From contig JAXJVS010000122.1 of NCBI GenBank assembly GCA_036308445.1, positions 38,457 through 102,456 on the forward strand: a DNA stretch of 64,000 bases, written 5' to 3'. The position numbers and the translations under genes were made by a program. Shown here piece after piece: positions 1-9,078 of the stretch (its first letter is position 1; the number at the start of each line of letters is the position of its first letter). A model generated the notes under the pieces. It searched no databases. It saw only the letters and a list, made by a program, of their open reading frames with translations, and was not told where the DNA came from. This stretch comes from MGBC113645 sp036308445 (GTDB lineage Bacteria > Bacillota_I > Bacilli_A > Erysipelotrichales > Coprobacillaceae).

Positions 1-17
1 ATTATTAAAACATTCAT
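1..17 (-). CDS. Start of a divergent gene cut by the window edge (possibly plsY)
   Basis: The first codons of a minus-strand gene (M-N-V-L-I) are visible. They are preceded by a ribosome binding site (AAAGGG) and a perfect sigma-A promoter. Too little remains to identify the product. PlsY, the acyl-phosphate glycerol-3-phosphate acyltransferase, often lies divergent to parE in Firmicutes and begins with similar residues. The name is therefore only a guess from context. Confidence 0.3.
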
Positions 18-37
18 ATTAACACCCTTTCGAATTA

Positions 38-65
38 ATTATACAATAATGGTAAAAAGTGTCAA
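38..65 (-). promoter_or_regulatory. Sigma-A promoter of the divergent left-edge gene
   Basis: On the minus strand, TTGACA (60-65) and TATAAT (38-43) are both perfect and are separated by 16 bp. They lie about 20 bp upstream of the left-edge start codon, back to back with the parE promoter. Confidence 0.6.
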
Positions 66-127
66 CAAAAAATACTTTATAATTATAAAGTAAGATGTCA
101 TAACATGTATGTTTTTAATATTCATTC

Positions 128-157
128 TTGATTGAAATTTTATTTTTATGATATAAT
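128..157 (+). promoter_or_regulatory. Sigma-A promoter of parE-parC
   Basis: TTGATT (128-133) and TATAAT (152-157) are separated by 18 bp, with an extended -10 TG. The parE ribosome binding site AGGAGG and ATG follow about 30 bp downstream. Confidence 0.55.
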
Positions 158-189
158 ATTATGGTTATGAAAAGATGAGGAGGTAAAAC

Positions 190-2115
190 ATGAAAAAGAC
201 ACAATATGATGAATCAAATATACAGATCTTAGAAGGCCTTGATGCAGTAAGAAAAAGACCAGGTATGTATATAGGATCAACTGATGTACGTGGTTTACAT
301 CATCTTGTATGGGAAATTGTAGATAATTCTATTGATGAAGCATTGGCTGGATATGGTGATGAAATTAATGTTATTATTGGAAAAGATAATAGTATTTTAG
401 TAGAAGATCATGGTCGTGGTATGCCTACAGGAATGCATGAAACAGGTATTCCTACAACTCAGGTTATTTTAACTATTTTACATGCTGGAGGTAAATTCAG
501 TGAAGAAGGTGGTTATAAAACTTCAGGTGGTTTACATGGTGTAGGTTCTTCAGTTGTTAATGCTTTGTCTAAATGGCTTATTGTTACTGTTCATCGTGAT
601 GGAAAAATTTATCAACAAAAATTTGAAGATGGAGCAAAGAAAATTTCTTCATTAAAAGTTATAGGTAAAACGAATAAAACTGGAACAACGATTCATTTTT
701 TACCAGATGCTGATGTTTTTTCGACAATAGAGTTTAATTATTCTACAATTAGAGAAAGACTTAGAGAAAGTGCTTTTTTATTGAAAGGAATTAAAATAAA
801 TTTAAAAGATGAAAGAACAGAAAAAGTTGATTCATTTCAATATGAAAATGGATTAGAAGCTTTTATTGATTATTTAAATTATGATAAAAAATTTATTCAT
901 AAAATATTGTCTTTTGAAGATAATACACATGATATAGAAGTTGAAATTGCAATGCAATTTACTGAAGGATATCAGGAAAACATTATATCTTTTGTTAATC
1001 TTGTAAGAACCAGTGATGGTGGAACACATGAAACAGGTTTTAGAAGTGGTCTTACTAAAGTGTTTAATGAATATGCAAGAAAATATAATTTATTAAAAGC
1101 GAAAGATAAAAATCTTGAAGGAAATGATATTAGAGAAGGGTTGACTGCTGTTATTTCTATTAAAGTCCCTGAATCGTTATTACAGTTTGAGGGACAGACA
1201 AAAGCAAAATTGGGATCTCCTGCTGCTAGAAATATTGTAGATAGTGTTGTTTTTGAAAAGATGAATTATTTTCTTGAAGAAAATAAGGATGTTGCTGAGA
1301 CGTTAATCAAAAAAATGGTTAAAGCTTCACAAGCAAGAGAGGCTGCCAGAAAGGCAAGAGAAGCTGCTAGAAAAGGAAAAACAAATAAAACTGAAAAGAT
1401 ACTTAGTGGAAAATTAGCGCCTGCTCAATCTAAAGATAAGACAAAAAAAGAATTATACTTAGTCGAAGGAGATTCTGCAGGGGGGAGTGCAAAACAAGGA
1501 AGGGATAGAAAGTACCAGGCTATTCTACCTTTAAGAGGTAAAGTCATCAACACTGAAAAAGCTAGTGTTACTGATATTATGAAAAATGAAGAAATTGCTA
1601 CTATCATTAATACTGTTGGTGCTGGTGTTGGACCAGATTTTAATGCTGATGAATCACAATATGCAAAGGTTATTATTATGACCGATGCTGATACTGATGG
1701 AGCTCATATTCAAGTATTATTATTAACTTTCTTTTATCGTTATATGAGAGGATTAATTCAACAAGGTAAGGTTTATATTGCTTTACCACCTTTATATAAG
1801 GTATCAAAAAAGAATGGAAAAAAAGAACTTATTGAATATGCTTGGGATGATAAAGAATTAGATACGGCAAAAAAGAAAATTGGTAGAGGATATGTTGTTC
1901 AAAGATATAAAGGTTTAGGAGAAATGAATGCAGACCAATTATGGGAGACAACAATGAATCCAGAAACAAGAACATTAATACAAGTAACAATTGAAGATGC
2001 TGCTATTGTAGAAAGAAGAGTTTCAGTATTAATGGGTGATAAAGTAGAGCCTCGACGTGAATGGATAGAAGAAAATGTTCAATTCTCTTTAGAAGATAGT
2101 TTTTATTTAGATTAG
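190..2115 (+). CDS. parE: DNA topoisomerase IV subunit B (ParE)
   Basis: ATPase subunit of topoisomerase IV, which decatenates daughter chromosomes together with ParC. The GHKL ATPase region opens with the GLDAVRKRPGMYIG signature at about residues 16-29 and carries the ATP-lid glycines (GGLHGVGSSVVNAL, about 114-127). The TOPRIM domain shows EGDSAGG near residue 425 and the metal-binding DADTDG near 498. At 641 residues it has the normal ParE length and lacks the extra insert of proteobacterial GyrB. ParE rather than GyrB is called because parC follows after 10 bp, the usual Firmicute parE-parC operon, and no gyrase-type neighbours are present. The start has a strong AGGAGG site. Confidence 0.95.
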   Translation: MKKTQYDESNIQILEGLDAVRKRPGMYIGSTDVRGLHHLVWEIVDNSIDEALAGYGDEINVIIGKDNSILVEDHGRGMPTGMHETGIPTTQVILTILHAGGKFSEEGGYKTSGGLHGVGSSVVNALSKWLIVTVHRDGKIYQQKFEDGAKKISSLKVIGKTNKTGTTIHFLPDADVFSTIEFNYSTIRERLRESAFLLKGIKINLKDERTEKVDSFQYENGLEAFIDYLNYDKKFIHKILSFEDNTHDIEVEIAMQFTEGYQENIISFVNLVRTSDGGTHETGFRSGLTKVFNEYARKYNLLKAKDKNLEGNDIREGLTAVISIKVPESLLQFEGQTKAKLGSPAARNIVDSVVFEKMNYFLEENKDVAETLIKKMVKASQAREAARKAREAARKGKTNKTEKILSGKLAPAQSKDKTKKELYLVEGDSAGGSAKQGRDRKYQAILPLRGKVINTEKASVTDIMKNEEIATIINTVGAGVGPDFNADESQYAKVIIMTDADTDGAHIQVLLLTFFYRYMRGLIQQGKVYIALPPLYKVSKKNGKKELIEYAWDDKELDTAKKKIGRGYVVQRYKGLGEMNADQLWETTMNPETRTLIQVTIEDAAIVERRVSVLMGDKVEPRREWIEENVQFSLEDSFYLD

Positions 2116-2125
2116 GAGGTCTAAC

Positions 2126-4732
2126 ATGAAAGATAAAAAAATATTAATGTCTCTGGATGAAATCATGGGAGATCGTTTTGGAAAATATTCTAAATATATC
2201 ATTCAAGATCGTGCTTTACCTGATGTTAGAGATGGATTAAAACCCGTTCAAAGAAGAATTTTATACGCAATGTTCAAAGAAGGGAATACTGCTAATAAAC
2301 CTTATCGTAAAAGTGCTAAGACAGTAGGTAATGTTATTGGTAATTATCATCCTCATGGTGATACATCTGTTTATGATGCTATGGTTAGATTGTCTCAAGA
2401 ATGGAAAATGCGTATTCCTCTTATTGATATGCAAGGTAATAATGGTTCTATTGATAATGATCCCGCTGCTGCAATGCGTTATACAGAAGCTAGGTTATCA
2501 AAAATTGCAGTAGAATTATTAAAAGATATAGATAAAGAAACTGTATTAATGTCATTGAATTTTGATGATACAGAATATGAACCAACAGTGTTACCTGCAA
2601 AATATCCTAATTTATTAGTTAATGGAGCGACAGGTATTTCTGCAGGATATGCTACTGATATTCCTCCACATAATTTAGAAGAAGTTATAGATGCGACAAT
2701 CTACCGAATTAAACATCCCAAATGTACTTTTGAAGATTTACATACTTTTGTAAAGGGACCTGATTTTCCTACTGGAGCGATTGTAGAAGGAAAAGCTGGG
2801 ATTATAAATGCGTTAAAATATGGTAAAGGAAAAGTTGTTGTTCGATCTAAAGTAGAGATAGTAGAGGAGAAGAATATTAACAAAATTGTTGTTAGTGAAA
2901 TACCATATGAAGTTAATAAAGCTGAATTGGTAAGAAAAATTGATGAAATCAGATTTAATAAATCTATTGATGGGATTATTGAAGTTCGTGATGAATCTGA
3001 TAGAAATGGATTAAGTATAGTTGTTGATTTAAAAAAAGATGTTAATGTTCAAAATACTTTAAATTATTTTTATAAGAATACTGATCTTCAAAAGAATTAT
3101 AATTATAATATGGTTGCAATCAAGGATCGTAAACCAATATTAATGGGATTGGTTGAAATATTAGATGGGTATATTCAACATCAGATAGAAGTTGTCACTA
3201 AACGATCTTTATTTGATTTAAACAAAGCGGAGCAAAGAAAACATATTGTTGATGGGTTGATTAAGGCGGTTTCTATTTTAGATGAAGTAGTTAAAACAAT
3301 TAGACATTCCAAAGATAAAAGTGATGCTAAAATTAATCTTGAAACTAAATATGGATTTAGTGAAAAACAATCTGAAGCTATTGTTATGTTACAGTTATAT
3401 AGATTAACAAATACGGATATTGTTTTATTGCAAAATGAATTAAAAGAACTTAATACATTGATAAAAGATTTAGAAGAAATTTTAAATAATGAAAAAGTAT
3501 TAAGAAAAGTTATTATTAATGAATTAAAGCAAATAAAAATAGATTATCCAACACCTAGACTAACTGAAATCAAGGATGAGATATTAGAAGTATCAGTTAA
3601 TGAAGAAGATATGTTCTTACCGGAAGATATCTATGTAACTGTTACTAAGGATGGTTATATTAAAAGAGTTTCTCAAAGATCTTTTGGGGCTAGTGTGTTT
3701 TCGCAGTTTGGTAAAAAAGATGATGATTATTTATGTGATCTTCATTATGCTAATACATTAGATAAATTATTAGTCTTTACTAATAAAGGAAATTATATGT
3801 ATATACCTATTCATAAATTAGAGGAATTTAAATGGCGAGATTTAGGTAAGCATATTAGTTATTTAGTAAAATTATCTAATGATGAGAAGATAATTAAAAC
3901 AATATTAGTAAAATCATTTGATAAAGATGAATATGTTCTACTTGCATCAGCTTATGGTCAAGTAAAAAGAGTCTTATTAAAAGAATTTGAAGTTATTAGA
4001 TATAGCAAACCAATTAAATGTATGAATCTTAAAAAAGATGATGAATTAGTTGGTGTATCTTTAACAGATGGTCATCAGGCTGTTGTTTTAGTTAGTCAAA
4101 ATGGTTATGCTACTATGTATGACGAAAGTGAAATTTCTGTTTTAGGAATTAAAGCAGGAGGAATTAGAGGGATTAATCTTAAGGAGGATACTTTGATTTC
4201 TTTGTGTCATTTCAATCCTTTAAAAGCTGAAAATCTAGTTTTACTTTCTCATCAGGGTGGTATAAAACGTATGCATATAGCTGATATCCCACCATGTAAT
4301 AGAGCGACAAAAGGGACTCTACTATTTAAAAACTTAAAAACAAAGATATCTACGGTTCATTCTGCATATATTTTACCAATAAATTCTACTTTAAATATTT
4401 ATAATGAAGATATGAGCATTGAACTTACTGTAAAAGATTATACGTATTCAAATCAAGATTCTAAATTCTCTAATATCAAAGATTTTCAAGGTGATATTAG
4501 TTATGTTTATGTTGAGAATACTTTAACTACAGATTTGTATGATTCAAAAGAAGAAAAAAATAAAGAAACAATACATTTAAAAGAAAAAAAGGTAAAAAAA
4601 GAAACTGTTGTCAACAAAACTAATGACCAAGTTGATACTGGCGAAATCTTTAAGAATAAAGATATCTCTGAGGAAAAAGAAGAGAAATTTGAACCTATTT
4701 CATTTGAAGATTTGTTTAATGATGATTTTTAG
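2126..4732 (+). CDS. parC: DNA topoisomerase IV subunit A (ParC)
   Basis: DNA breakage-reunion subunit of topoisomerase IV. The winged-helix region contains the catalytic tyrosine in AAAMRYTEARLS (about Y119), and the quinolone-pocket stretch GDTSVYDAM is near residue 78. A long coiled-coil region and a C-terminal beta-pinwheel follow. The last 60 or so residues are a charged Lys/Glu-rich tail not needed for the fold. At 868 residues it is slightly long for ParC because of this tail. It is co-transcribed with parE and has its own AGGAGG ribosome binding site. A hairpin terminator overlaps the stop codon. Confidence 0.95.
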   Translation: MKDKKILMSLDEIMGDRFGKYSKYIIQDRALPDVRDGLKPVQRRILYAMFKEGNTANKPYRKSAKTVGNVIGNYHPHGDTSVYDAMVRLSQEWKMRIPLIDMQGNNGSIDNDPAAAMRYTEARLSKIAVELLKDIDKETVLMSLNFDDTEYEPTVLPAKYPNLLVNGATGISAGYATDIPPHNLEEVIDATIYRIKHPKCTFEDLHTFVKGPDFPTGAIVEGKAGIINALKYGKGKVVVRSKVEIVEEKNINKIVVSEIPYEVNKAELVRKIDEIRFNKSIDGIIEVRDESDRNGLSIVVDLKKDVNVQNTLNYFYKNTDLQKNYNYNMVAIKDRKPILMGLVEILDGYIQHQIEVVTKRSLFDLNKAEQRKHIVDGLIKAVSILDEVVKTIRHSKDKSDAKINLETKYGFSEKQSEAIVMLQLYRLTNTDIVLLQNELKELNTLIKDLEEILNNEKVLRKVIINELKQIKIDYPTPRLTEIKDEILEVSVNEEDMFLPEDIYVTVTKDGYIKRVSQRSFGASVFSQFGKKDDDYLCDLHYANTLDKLLVFTNKGNYMYIPIHKLEEFKWRDLGKHISYLVKLSNDEKIIKTILVKSFDKDEYVLLASAYGQVKRVLLKEFEVIRYSKPIKCMNLKKDDELVGVSLTDGHQAVVLVSQNGYATMYDESEISVLGIKAGGIRGINLKEDTLISLCHFNPLKAENLVLLSHQGGIKRMHIADIPPCNRATKGTLLFKNLKTKISTVHSAYILPINSTLNIYNEDMSIELTVKDYTYSNQDSKFSNIKDFQGDISYVYVENTLTTDLYDSKEEKNKETIHLKEKKVKKETVVNKTNDQVDTGEIFKNKDISEEKEEKFEPISFEDLFNDDF

Positions 4733-4762
4733 AAGAATAAAGTAAAGCTTTATTCTTCTTTT
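4731..4762 (+). terminator. Terminator after parC
   Basis: AGAAGAATAAAG pairs with CTTTATTCTTCT (12 bp, 5-nt loop), followed by TTTT on the + strand. It overlaps the parC stop and the sigK stop. The opposite strand has no T-run, so it probably acts mainly on parC transcripts. Confidence 0.7.
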
Positions 4763-5433
4763 ATATATTCTTTAAACAATTTAATTAAAGCCCTTTTTTC
4801 AATTCTAGAAACATATGATCGGGAAATGGATAAACTTCTAGCAATTTCTTTTTGCGTGAGTTCATCCTGATTATATAAACCATATCTTTTAATAATAATT
4901 TCTTTTTCTCTATCAGTTAATACATTCAAGTGTTTTTCAAGCTTTTTAATTCGATCATCTTTTTGGATATTATCAATCATATCTTCACTAGGAGCTGGTA
5001 TTATGTCTAGTAAAGTCATCTCCCCACCGTCTTTATCTTCGCCTAATACTTCATTTAGTGATATATCGAGATTTCTTTTTTTATTGCTTCTTAAATGCAT
5101 TAATATTTCATTTTCTATACATTTGGCGATATAGGTTCCTAATTTGGTTGATTTATCTTGTTTATAACTATCAATTCCTTTAATCAATCCAATTGTACCG
5201 ATACTTATTAAATCTTCTTGCAAATCTTTTTCGTTTTCATATTTTTTTGCGATATGAGCTACTAATCTTAAATTATGTTCAATTAAAATATTTCTTGCAT
5301 TTTTATCACCTTTAAAATATAATTCTAAATACTTTTGTTCTTCTTCTTTGCTTAATGGTTTCTTAAATGTAGGAGATTTTATAAAAGAAACAAAGAAGAT
5401 CTGTTCAAATAATGATAACAGCATTGAAAGCAT
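4750..5433 (-). CDS. sigK: Sporulation sigma factor SigK with pro-sequence
   Basis: Late mother-cell RNA polymerase sigma factor of the sigma-70 family (227 aa). Region 2 carries NLRLVAHIAKKYEN and DLISIGTIGLIKGI, and region 4 ends in ISRSYVSRIEKRAL, which resembles SigK more than SigE. The N-terminus (MLSMLLSLFEQIFFVSF) is hydrophobic and matches the pro-peptide of Bacillus pro-SigK. That peptide is removed by the SpoIVFB protease in response to the forespore SpoIVB signal, and spoIVB also lies in this window. The gene is uninterrupted, so there is no skin-type element. The start has a GAGGTGA ribosome binding site. Its position next to parC, against the surrounding gene direction, is unusual. 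Confidence 0.88.
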   Translation of the reverse strand: MLSMLLSLFEQIFFVSFIKSPTFKKPLSKEEEQKYLELYFKGDKNARNILIEHNLRLVAHIAKKYENEKDLQEDLISIGTIGLIKGIDSYKQDKSTKLGTYIAKCIENEILMHLRSNKKRNLDISLNEVLGEDKDGGEMTLLDIIPAPSEDMIDNIQKDDRIKKLEKHLNVLTDREKEIIIKRYGLYNQDELTQKEIARSLSISRSYVSRIEKRALIKLFKEYIKEE

Positions 5434-5460
5434 ATATTCACCTCAATCAACTATATTCGC

Positions 5461-5477
5461 TTTCGACAAAATATATG
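5461..5477 (-). promoter_or_regulatory. 0A box and sigma-E-like -10 upstream of sigK
   Basis: On the minus strand TTGTCGAAA (5461-5469) contains a perfect Spo0A-binding heptamer TGTCGAA. CATATATT, which resembles the sigma-E -10 element (CATACAAT), lies immediately upstream at 5470-5477. No convincing -35 was found. The site lies between sigK and the divergent yqeH and could act on either gene. Confidence 0.45.
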
Positions 5478-5531
5478 CTTTTCATAAAGGAAAAAATAAG
5501 GTAAAATAAATAAGAAAAAGGACGGTGGAAC

Positions 5532-6629
5532 ATGTTAAAGGAAATAAAATGTTATGGCTGTGGTGCTATTATTCAAAATAAAGATCAAAAGAAAATTGGT
5601 TATATACCAAAAAAAGAAATAAATGATGATGAAGTTTTGTGCCAAAGATGTTTTCAACTTAGACATTATCATAAGTTGACAGAAACATCTCTTACAAAAG
5701 ATGATTATTTAAATATATTACAGACTATCGGAGATAAAGATTGCTTAGTTGTATATATAGTAGATTTATTTGATTTTCATGGTTGTCAGATACAAGGTTT
5801 AGTAAGACATATTGGCGGTAATGATATATATGTACTTGCTAACAAAAGGGATGTTTTACCTAAGTCTTTAAAAGAGACAAAATTAGAACATTGGGTAAGA
5901 AGACAATTAAAAGAAGACGGGATTAAACCGGTTAATGTTAAAATAACTAGTGGTTTAAAGAAGTTGAACTTTGATGAAATCTATGATGAAATAGAACAAT
6001 ATAGAAAGGGTAGAGATGTATATGTTGTAGGTGTTACAAATGTCGGAAAATCAACATTTATTAATGCTCTTTTAAAACATTATGCTTCAATGAATGATAA
6101 TTCATTGATTACTGTTAGTGAATTCCCAGGTACAACTTTAGATCTTATTCAAATACCTTTAGATGGTACGAGTTACTTATATGATACTCCAGGTATTGTT
6201 AATGATCATCAAATGACACACCTTGTTAATAAGGAAGATTTGAAAACTATTGTTCCAAAAAGTGAAATAAGACCTGCTACATATCAATTGAATCATGGAC
6301 AAACATTATATATGTCAGGATTAGCGAGAATGGATTATATCGAGGGTTCTATTGATAGTTTTACATGTCATTTTTCTAGATATTTATCTATTCATCGTAC
6401 AAAGACTATTAATGCTGATGATTTATATAATCGTCATAAAACTTTGAAAATGGAAGTAAGTGGAATTGAAAATATAAGTCAAATGAAAAAATACGAATTT
6501 TCAATTGCTGGTAAATGTGATATTTTCATTTCAGGCTTAGGCTTTATAACTATAAACGGAAAAGGAGGTAAAATAAGAGTGTTAGTACCTAATGGTGTTT
6601 GGGTTCTAAAGAGAGAAGCTCTTATATAA
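5532..6629 (+). CDS. yqeH: Ribosome biogenesis GTPase YqeH
   Basis: Circularly permuted GTPase needed for assembly of the 30S subunit (365 aa). A zinc finger at the N-terminus has CYGC at 7-10 and CQRC at 37-40. The permuted GTPase order is visible: NKRD (G4, near 108) comes before the Walker A GVTNVGKST (near 172) and DTPG (G3, near 216). The C-terminal domain is of the YqeH type. The gene starts the cluster yqeH-yhbY-nadD/yqeK-rsfS-methyltransferase, which keeps the Bacillus subtilis order except that aroE is missing. Overlaps and short gaps indicate one operon. Confidence 0.93.
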   Translation: MLKEIKCYGCGAIIQNKDQKKIGYIPKKEINDDEVLCQRCFQLRHYHKLTETSLTKDDYLNILQTIGDKDCLVVYIVDLFDFHGCQIQGLVRHIGGNDIYVLANKRDVLPKSLKETKLEHWVRRQLKEDGIKPVNVKITSGLKKLNFDEIYDEIEQYRKGRDVYVVGVTNVGKSTFINALLKHYASMNDNSLITVSEFPGTTLDLIQIPLDGTSYLYDTPGIVNDHQMTHLVNKEDLKTIVPKSEIRPATYQLNHGQTLYMSGLARMDYIEGSIDSFTCHFSRYLSIHRTKTINADDLYNRHKTLKMEVSGIENISQMKKYEFSIAGKCDIFISGLGFITINGKGGKIRVLVPNGVWVLKREALI

Positions 6630-6634
6630 CAAAT

Positions 6635-6922
6635 ATGTTAACATCTAAACAAAAAAAATATTTAAAAAGTGAAGCACATCATTTAAAAGCTATTTTTCAA
6701 ATTGGTAAAGATGGTGTACACGAGAAACAGATTATTGGAATCAATGAAGCGTTAGAAGCACAAGAGTTGATTAAAGTTAAATTATTGGATTCATGTCCTG
6801 TGCCAGTGAAAAATGCAGCATTAGAGATTAGTATGTATACAAAAGCTGAAGTCGTACAAATCGTTGGTCATACTATTGTTTTATATAAAAAAAGTGATAA
6901 GGAATTATATCGTTTACCATGA
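6635..6922 (+). CDS. yhbY: CRM-domain RNA-binding protein YhbY
   Basis: Small RNA-binding protein (95 aa) with a single CRM domain, associated with pre-50S ribosomes. The opening MLTSKQKKYLKSEAHHLKA and the GKDGVHEKQI loop match the family, as does the 95-97 residue length. The ATG at 6635 is preferred over an in-frame ATG at 6599, because the latter lies inside yqeH and would add residues without family support. The stop overlaps the nadD start by 4 bp (ATGA), which suggests translational coupling. Confidence 0.9.
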   Translation: MLTSKQKKYLKSEAHHLKAIFQIGKDGVHEKQIIGINEALEAQELIKVKLLDSCPVPVKNAALEISMYTKAEVVQIVGHTIVLYKKSDKELYRLP

Positions 6923-8025
6923 AAATAGGATTAATGGGAGGTAGCTTTGATCCTATACATTTAGGTCATACTAGTATTGTAGAAAAGGCAATAGAATTAT
7001 TTGGGTTAGACCAATTTTATTTTATTCCTACAGGACAAAATCCTTGGAAAGACCAACAAAACGTGGCTGATGAACATCGTATAAGAATGATTGAAATTGC
7101 TATTAAAAAAATAAATAGTGATAAGTATATTGGTATTGAAAAATATGAAATAGAGCATAATGAAGAAAAAAATTACACATATAAGACATTAGAACATCTT
7201 ATTAAAGAAAATCCTGAAAATGAATATTATTATTTTATAGGTATGGATCAAGCTGAAAAGTTCGAATATTGGAAAGAAGCTAAGAGAATTTCAAGAATGG
7301 TTCAGTTAGTATGTTTTAATCGTGGTGGTTATGCAAATGATTCTAAAAATATTAAAAAATATCATTTTATTAAAATGGAGAATAATGGTATAGAAGCTTC
7401 TAGTACTGAAATCAGAGAAGGCAAATTATCATTGTTAGATAAAGATGTTTTAAGATACATTTCAAAACATGGTTTATATCTAGAGACTATGATTAGACCA
7501 AGAATGAAGAAAAAAAGATATCTTCATACTTTAAGTGTAGCTTCATTAGCTGCTAAAATTGCTGAAAGTAATGGTTTAAATAGTCAACAGGCTTATATAG
7601 CTGGAATTATGCATGATGTAGCTAAAGAAACAGATTATGATTTAGCATTAGAATTAATGAATAAATATTATCCTGATTTTGTTGATAAACCAGAACCTGT
7701 ATGGCATCAATGGTTATCGGCATATGTTAGTAAAAACGAATTTTTAATTGATGATGAAGTTATTTTAAAAGCAATTGAGGATCATACAACTGCTAGTCCT
7801 ACAATTTCTAAAATAGGTATGTGTCTATATGTCGCTGATAAGTTAGATCCTTTAAGAGGTTATGATTCTTCTGAAGATATTGAATTATGTAAGAAGAATA
7901 TTGTCGAAGGATTTAAGAAATCATTAATTTCTTTTTATGAATTTTCAAAGAAAAAGGGGCGTCATATTGATCCTTGTTTCTTTGATGTTTATAATCAATT
8001 TGTGAAAGGGGATTTAAATGGATAA
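6919..8025 (+). CDS. nadD: Fused nicotinate-nucleotide adenylyltransferase (NadD) and YqeK HD hydrolase
   Basis: Two normally separate enzymes form one 368-residue chain. Residues 1 to about 192 are NadD, which makes nicotinate adenine dinucleotide in NAD synthesis: GGSFDPIHLGH carries the HxGH nucleotidyltransferase motif, and SSTEIRE near 170 is the second signature. Residues from about 195 are an HD-domain phosphohydrolase of the YqeK family (symmetrical Ap4A hydrolase), with KRYLHTLSVA and the metal-binding MHDVAKE. In Bacillus nadD and yqeK are adjacent genes, so this is an in-place fusion. Fusions of this type are known from Mollicutes. The reading frame is open across the joint, so a sequencing artefact is unlikely. 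Confidence 0.92.
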   Translation: MKIGLMGGSFDPIHLGHTSIVEKAIELFGLDQFYFIPTGQNPWKDQQNVADEHRIRMIEIAIKKINSDKYIGIEKYEIEHNEEKNYTYKTLEHLIKENPENEYYYFIGMDQAEKFEYWKEAKRISRMVQLVCFNRGGYANDSKNIKKYHFIKMENNGIEASSTEIREGKLSLLDKDVLRYISKHGLYLETMIRPRMKKKRYLHTLSVASLAAKIAESNGLNSQQAYIAGIMHDVAKETDYDLALELMNKYYPDFVDKPEPVWHQWLSAYVSKNEFLIDDEVILKAIEDHTTASPTISKIGMCLYVADKLDPLRGYDSSEDIELCKKNIVEGFKKSLISFYEFSKKKGRHIDPCFFDVYNQFVKGDLNG

Positions 8026-8362
8026 ATTAGAATGTGTTATAAAAGCAATGGACGATAAATTAGCAACTCATATTATTGCTATTGATATGAAATTGATTTC
8101 TCCTATGTTTGATACTTTTGTCGTATGCAGTGCAAGTAATGAAAGATTAATGCATGCGATTAAAGAGAATATTAAAGATGAATGTCATTTGAATGGATTT
8201 GATGTAAAAAGAATTGAAGGTTCTAGAGATTCTAAATGGATACTTGTTGATTTAGGAGATATTGTTTGTCACATTTTTGATAAGAATGAAAGAGAAGCAT
8301 ATAACTTAGAAAAATTATGGGGAGATATGCCTCGTATTGATATTAGTGGGTATTTATCATGA
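8018..8362 (+). CDS. rsfS: Ribosomal silencing factor RsfS
   Basis: RsfS (YqeL/RsfA/YbeB, 114 aa) binds ribosomal protein L14 and blocks subunit joining when nutrients are short. The family core DTFVVCSASNERLMHAI, the RIEGSRDSKWILVDLGD stretch and YNLEKLWGD near the C-terminus are all present, and the length is normal. It overlaps the end of the nadD-yqeK fusion by 8 bp and the next methyltransferase by 4 bp, so it is translated as part of one operon. Confidence 0.93.
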   Translation: MDKLECVIKAMDDKLATHIIAIDMKLISPMFDTFVVCSASNERLMHAIKENIKDECHLNGFDVKRIEGSRDSKWILVDLGDIVCHIFDKNEREAYNLEKLWGDMPRIDISGYLS

Positions 8363-9078
8363 GTTATGAAAATTTTGCGTATTATTATGATAGTTTGATG
8401 GATCCTACTTTTTATGATGATTATGAAAACTTTATAATTAAACATTGTGAATTTGAAGATGTATTAGAATTAGGATGTGGAACAGGTGAAATAGCTATTC
8501 GATTATCAAAAAGAGATAAAGCTGTTTATGCTACTGATTTATCTGATGATATGTTAGAAGTTGCTAGAGTAAAAGCAATGAATGAAAATGTCACTTTGAT
8601 GTTAAAGAGAGTTGATATGACTGATTTTTCTGTAAATCAGGGGGTAGATCTTATTTTGTGTCTTTGTGACTCTATTAATTATGTACTAGATATTAATGAT
8701 GTTTTAAAAACTTTTCATAATGTTTATCAATCTTTGGAAGATGATGGCTGTTTTATCTTTGATATTGATAGCTTGTATAAAACAGATATTCTTTTAAATG
8801 ATTATTTAGAGGAAGAAAATGATGTTGACTTTTCTTTTTATTGGAAAGTTGATTTGATAGAATCTGGCTATGTACATCATACTGTAAAAATTGAAGATAA
8901 AGAAGAGAATGATTATGTTGAAGAAGAACATTATCAGAAAACTTATCACCATACTGTGTATCTGGATCTATTAAAAAAGGCTGGGTTTCATGATATTGAA
9001 TTATACAGTGACTTTGAAGAATTTAATGAAAAATGTGAGAGAATTATTTTTGTATGTTATAAAGGAGATAGAAAATGA
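8359..9078 (+). CDS. Class I SAM-dependent methyltransferase (YqeM-like)
   Basis: A 239-residue methyltransferase. VLELGCGTGEIAIRL near residue 36 is the SAM-binding motif I, and ATDLSDDMLEVAR is motif II with the acidic ribose-binding residue. Position after rsfS matches Bacillus yqeM, whose substrate is not established. It overlaps rsfS and the next gene mtnN by 4 bp each. The family is clear, but the methylated molecule cannot be read from the sequence. Confidence 0.85.
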   Translation: MSYENFAYYYDSLMDPTFYDDYENFIIKHCEFEDVLELGCGTGEIAIRLSKRDKAVYATDLSDDMLEVARVKAMNENVTLMLKRVDMTDFSVNQGVDLILCLCDSINYVLDINDVLKTFHNVYQSLEDDGCFIFDIDSLYKTDILLNDYLEEENDVDFSFYWKVDLIESGYVHHTVKIEDKEENDYVEEEHYQKTYHHTVYLDLLKKAGFHDIELYSDFEEFNEKCERIIFVCYKGDRK

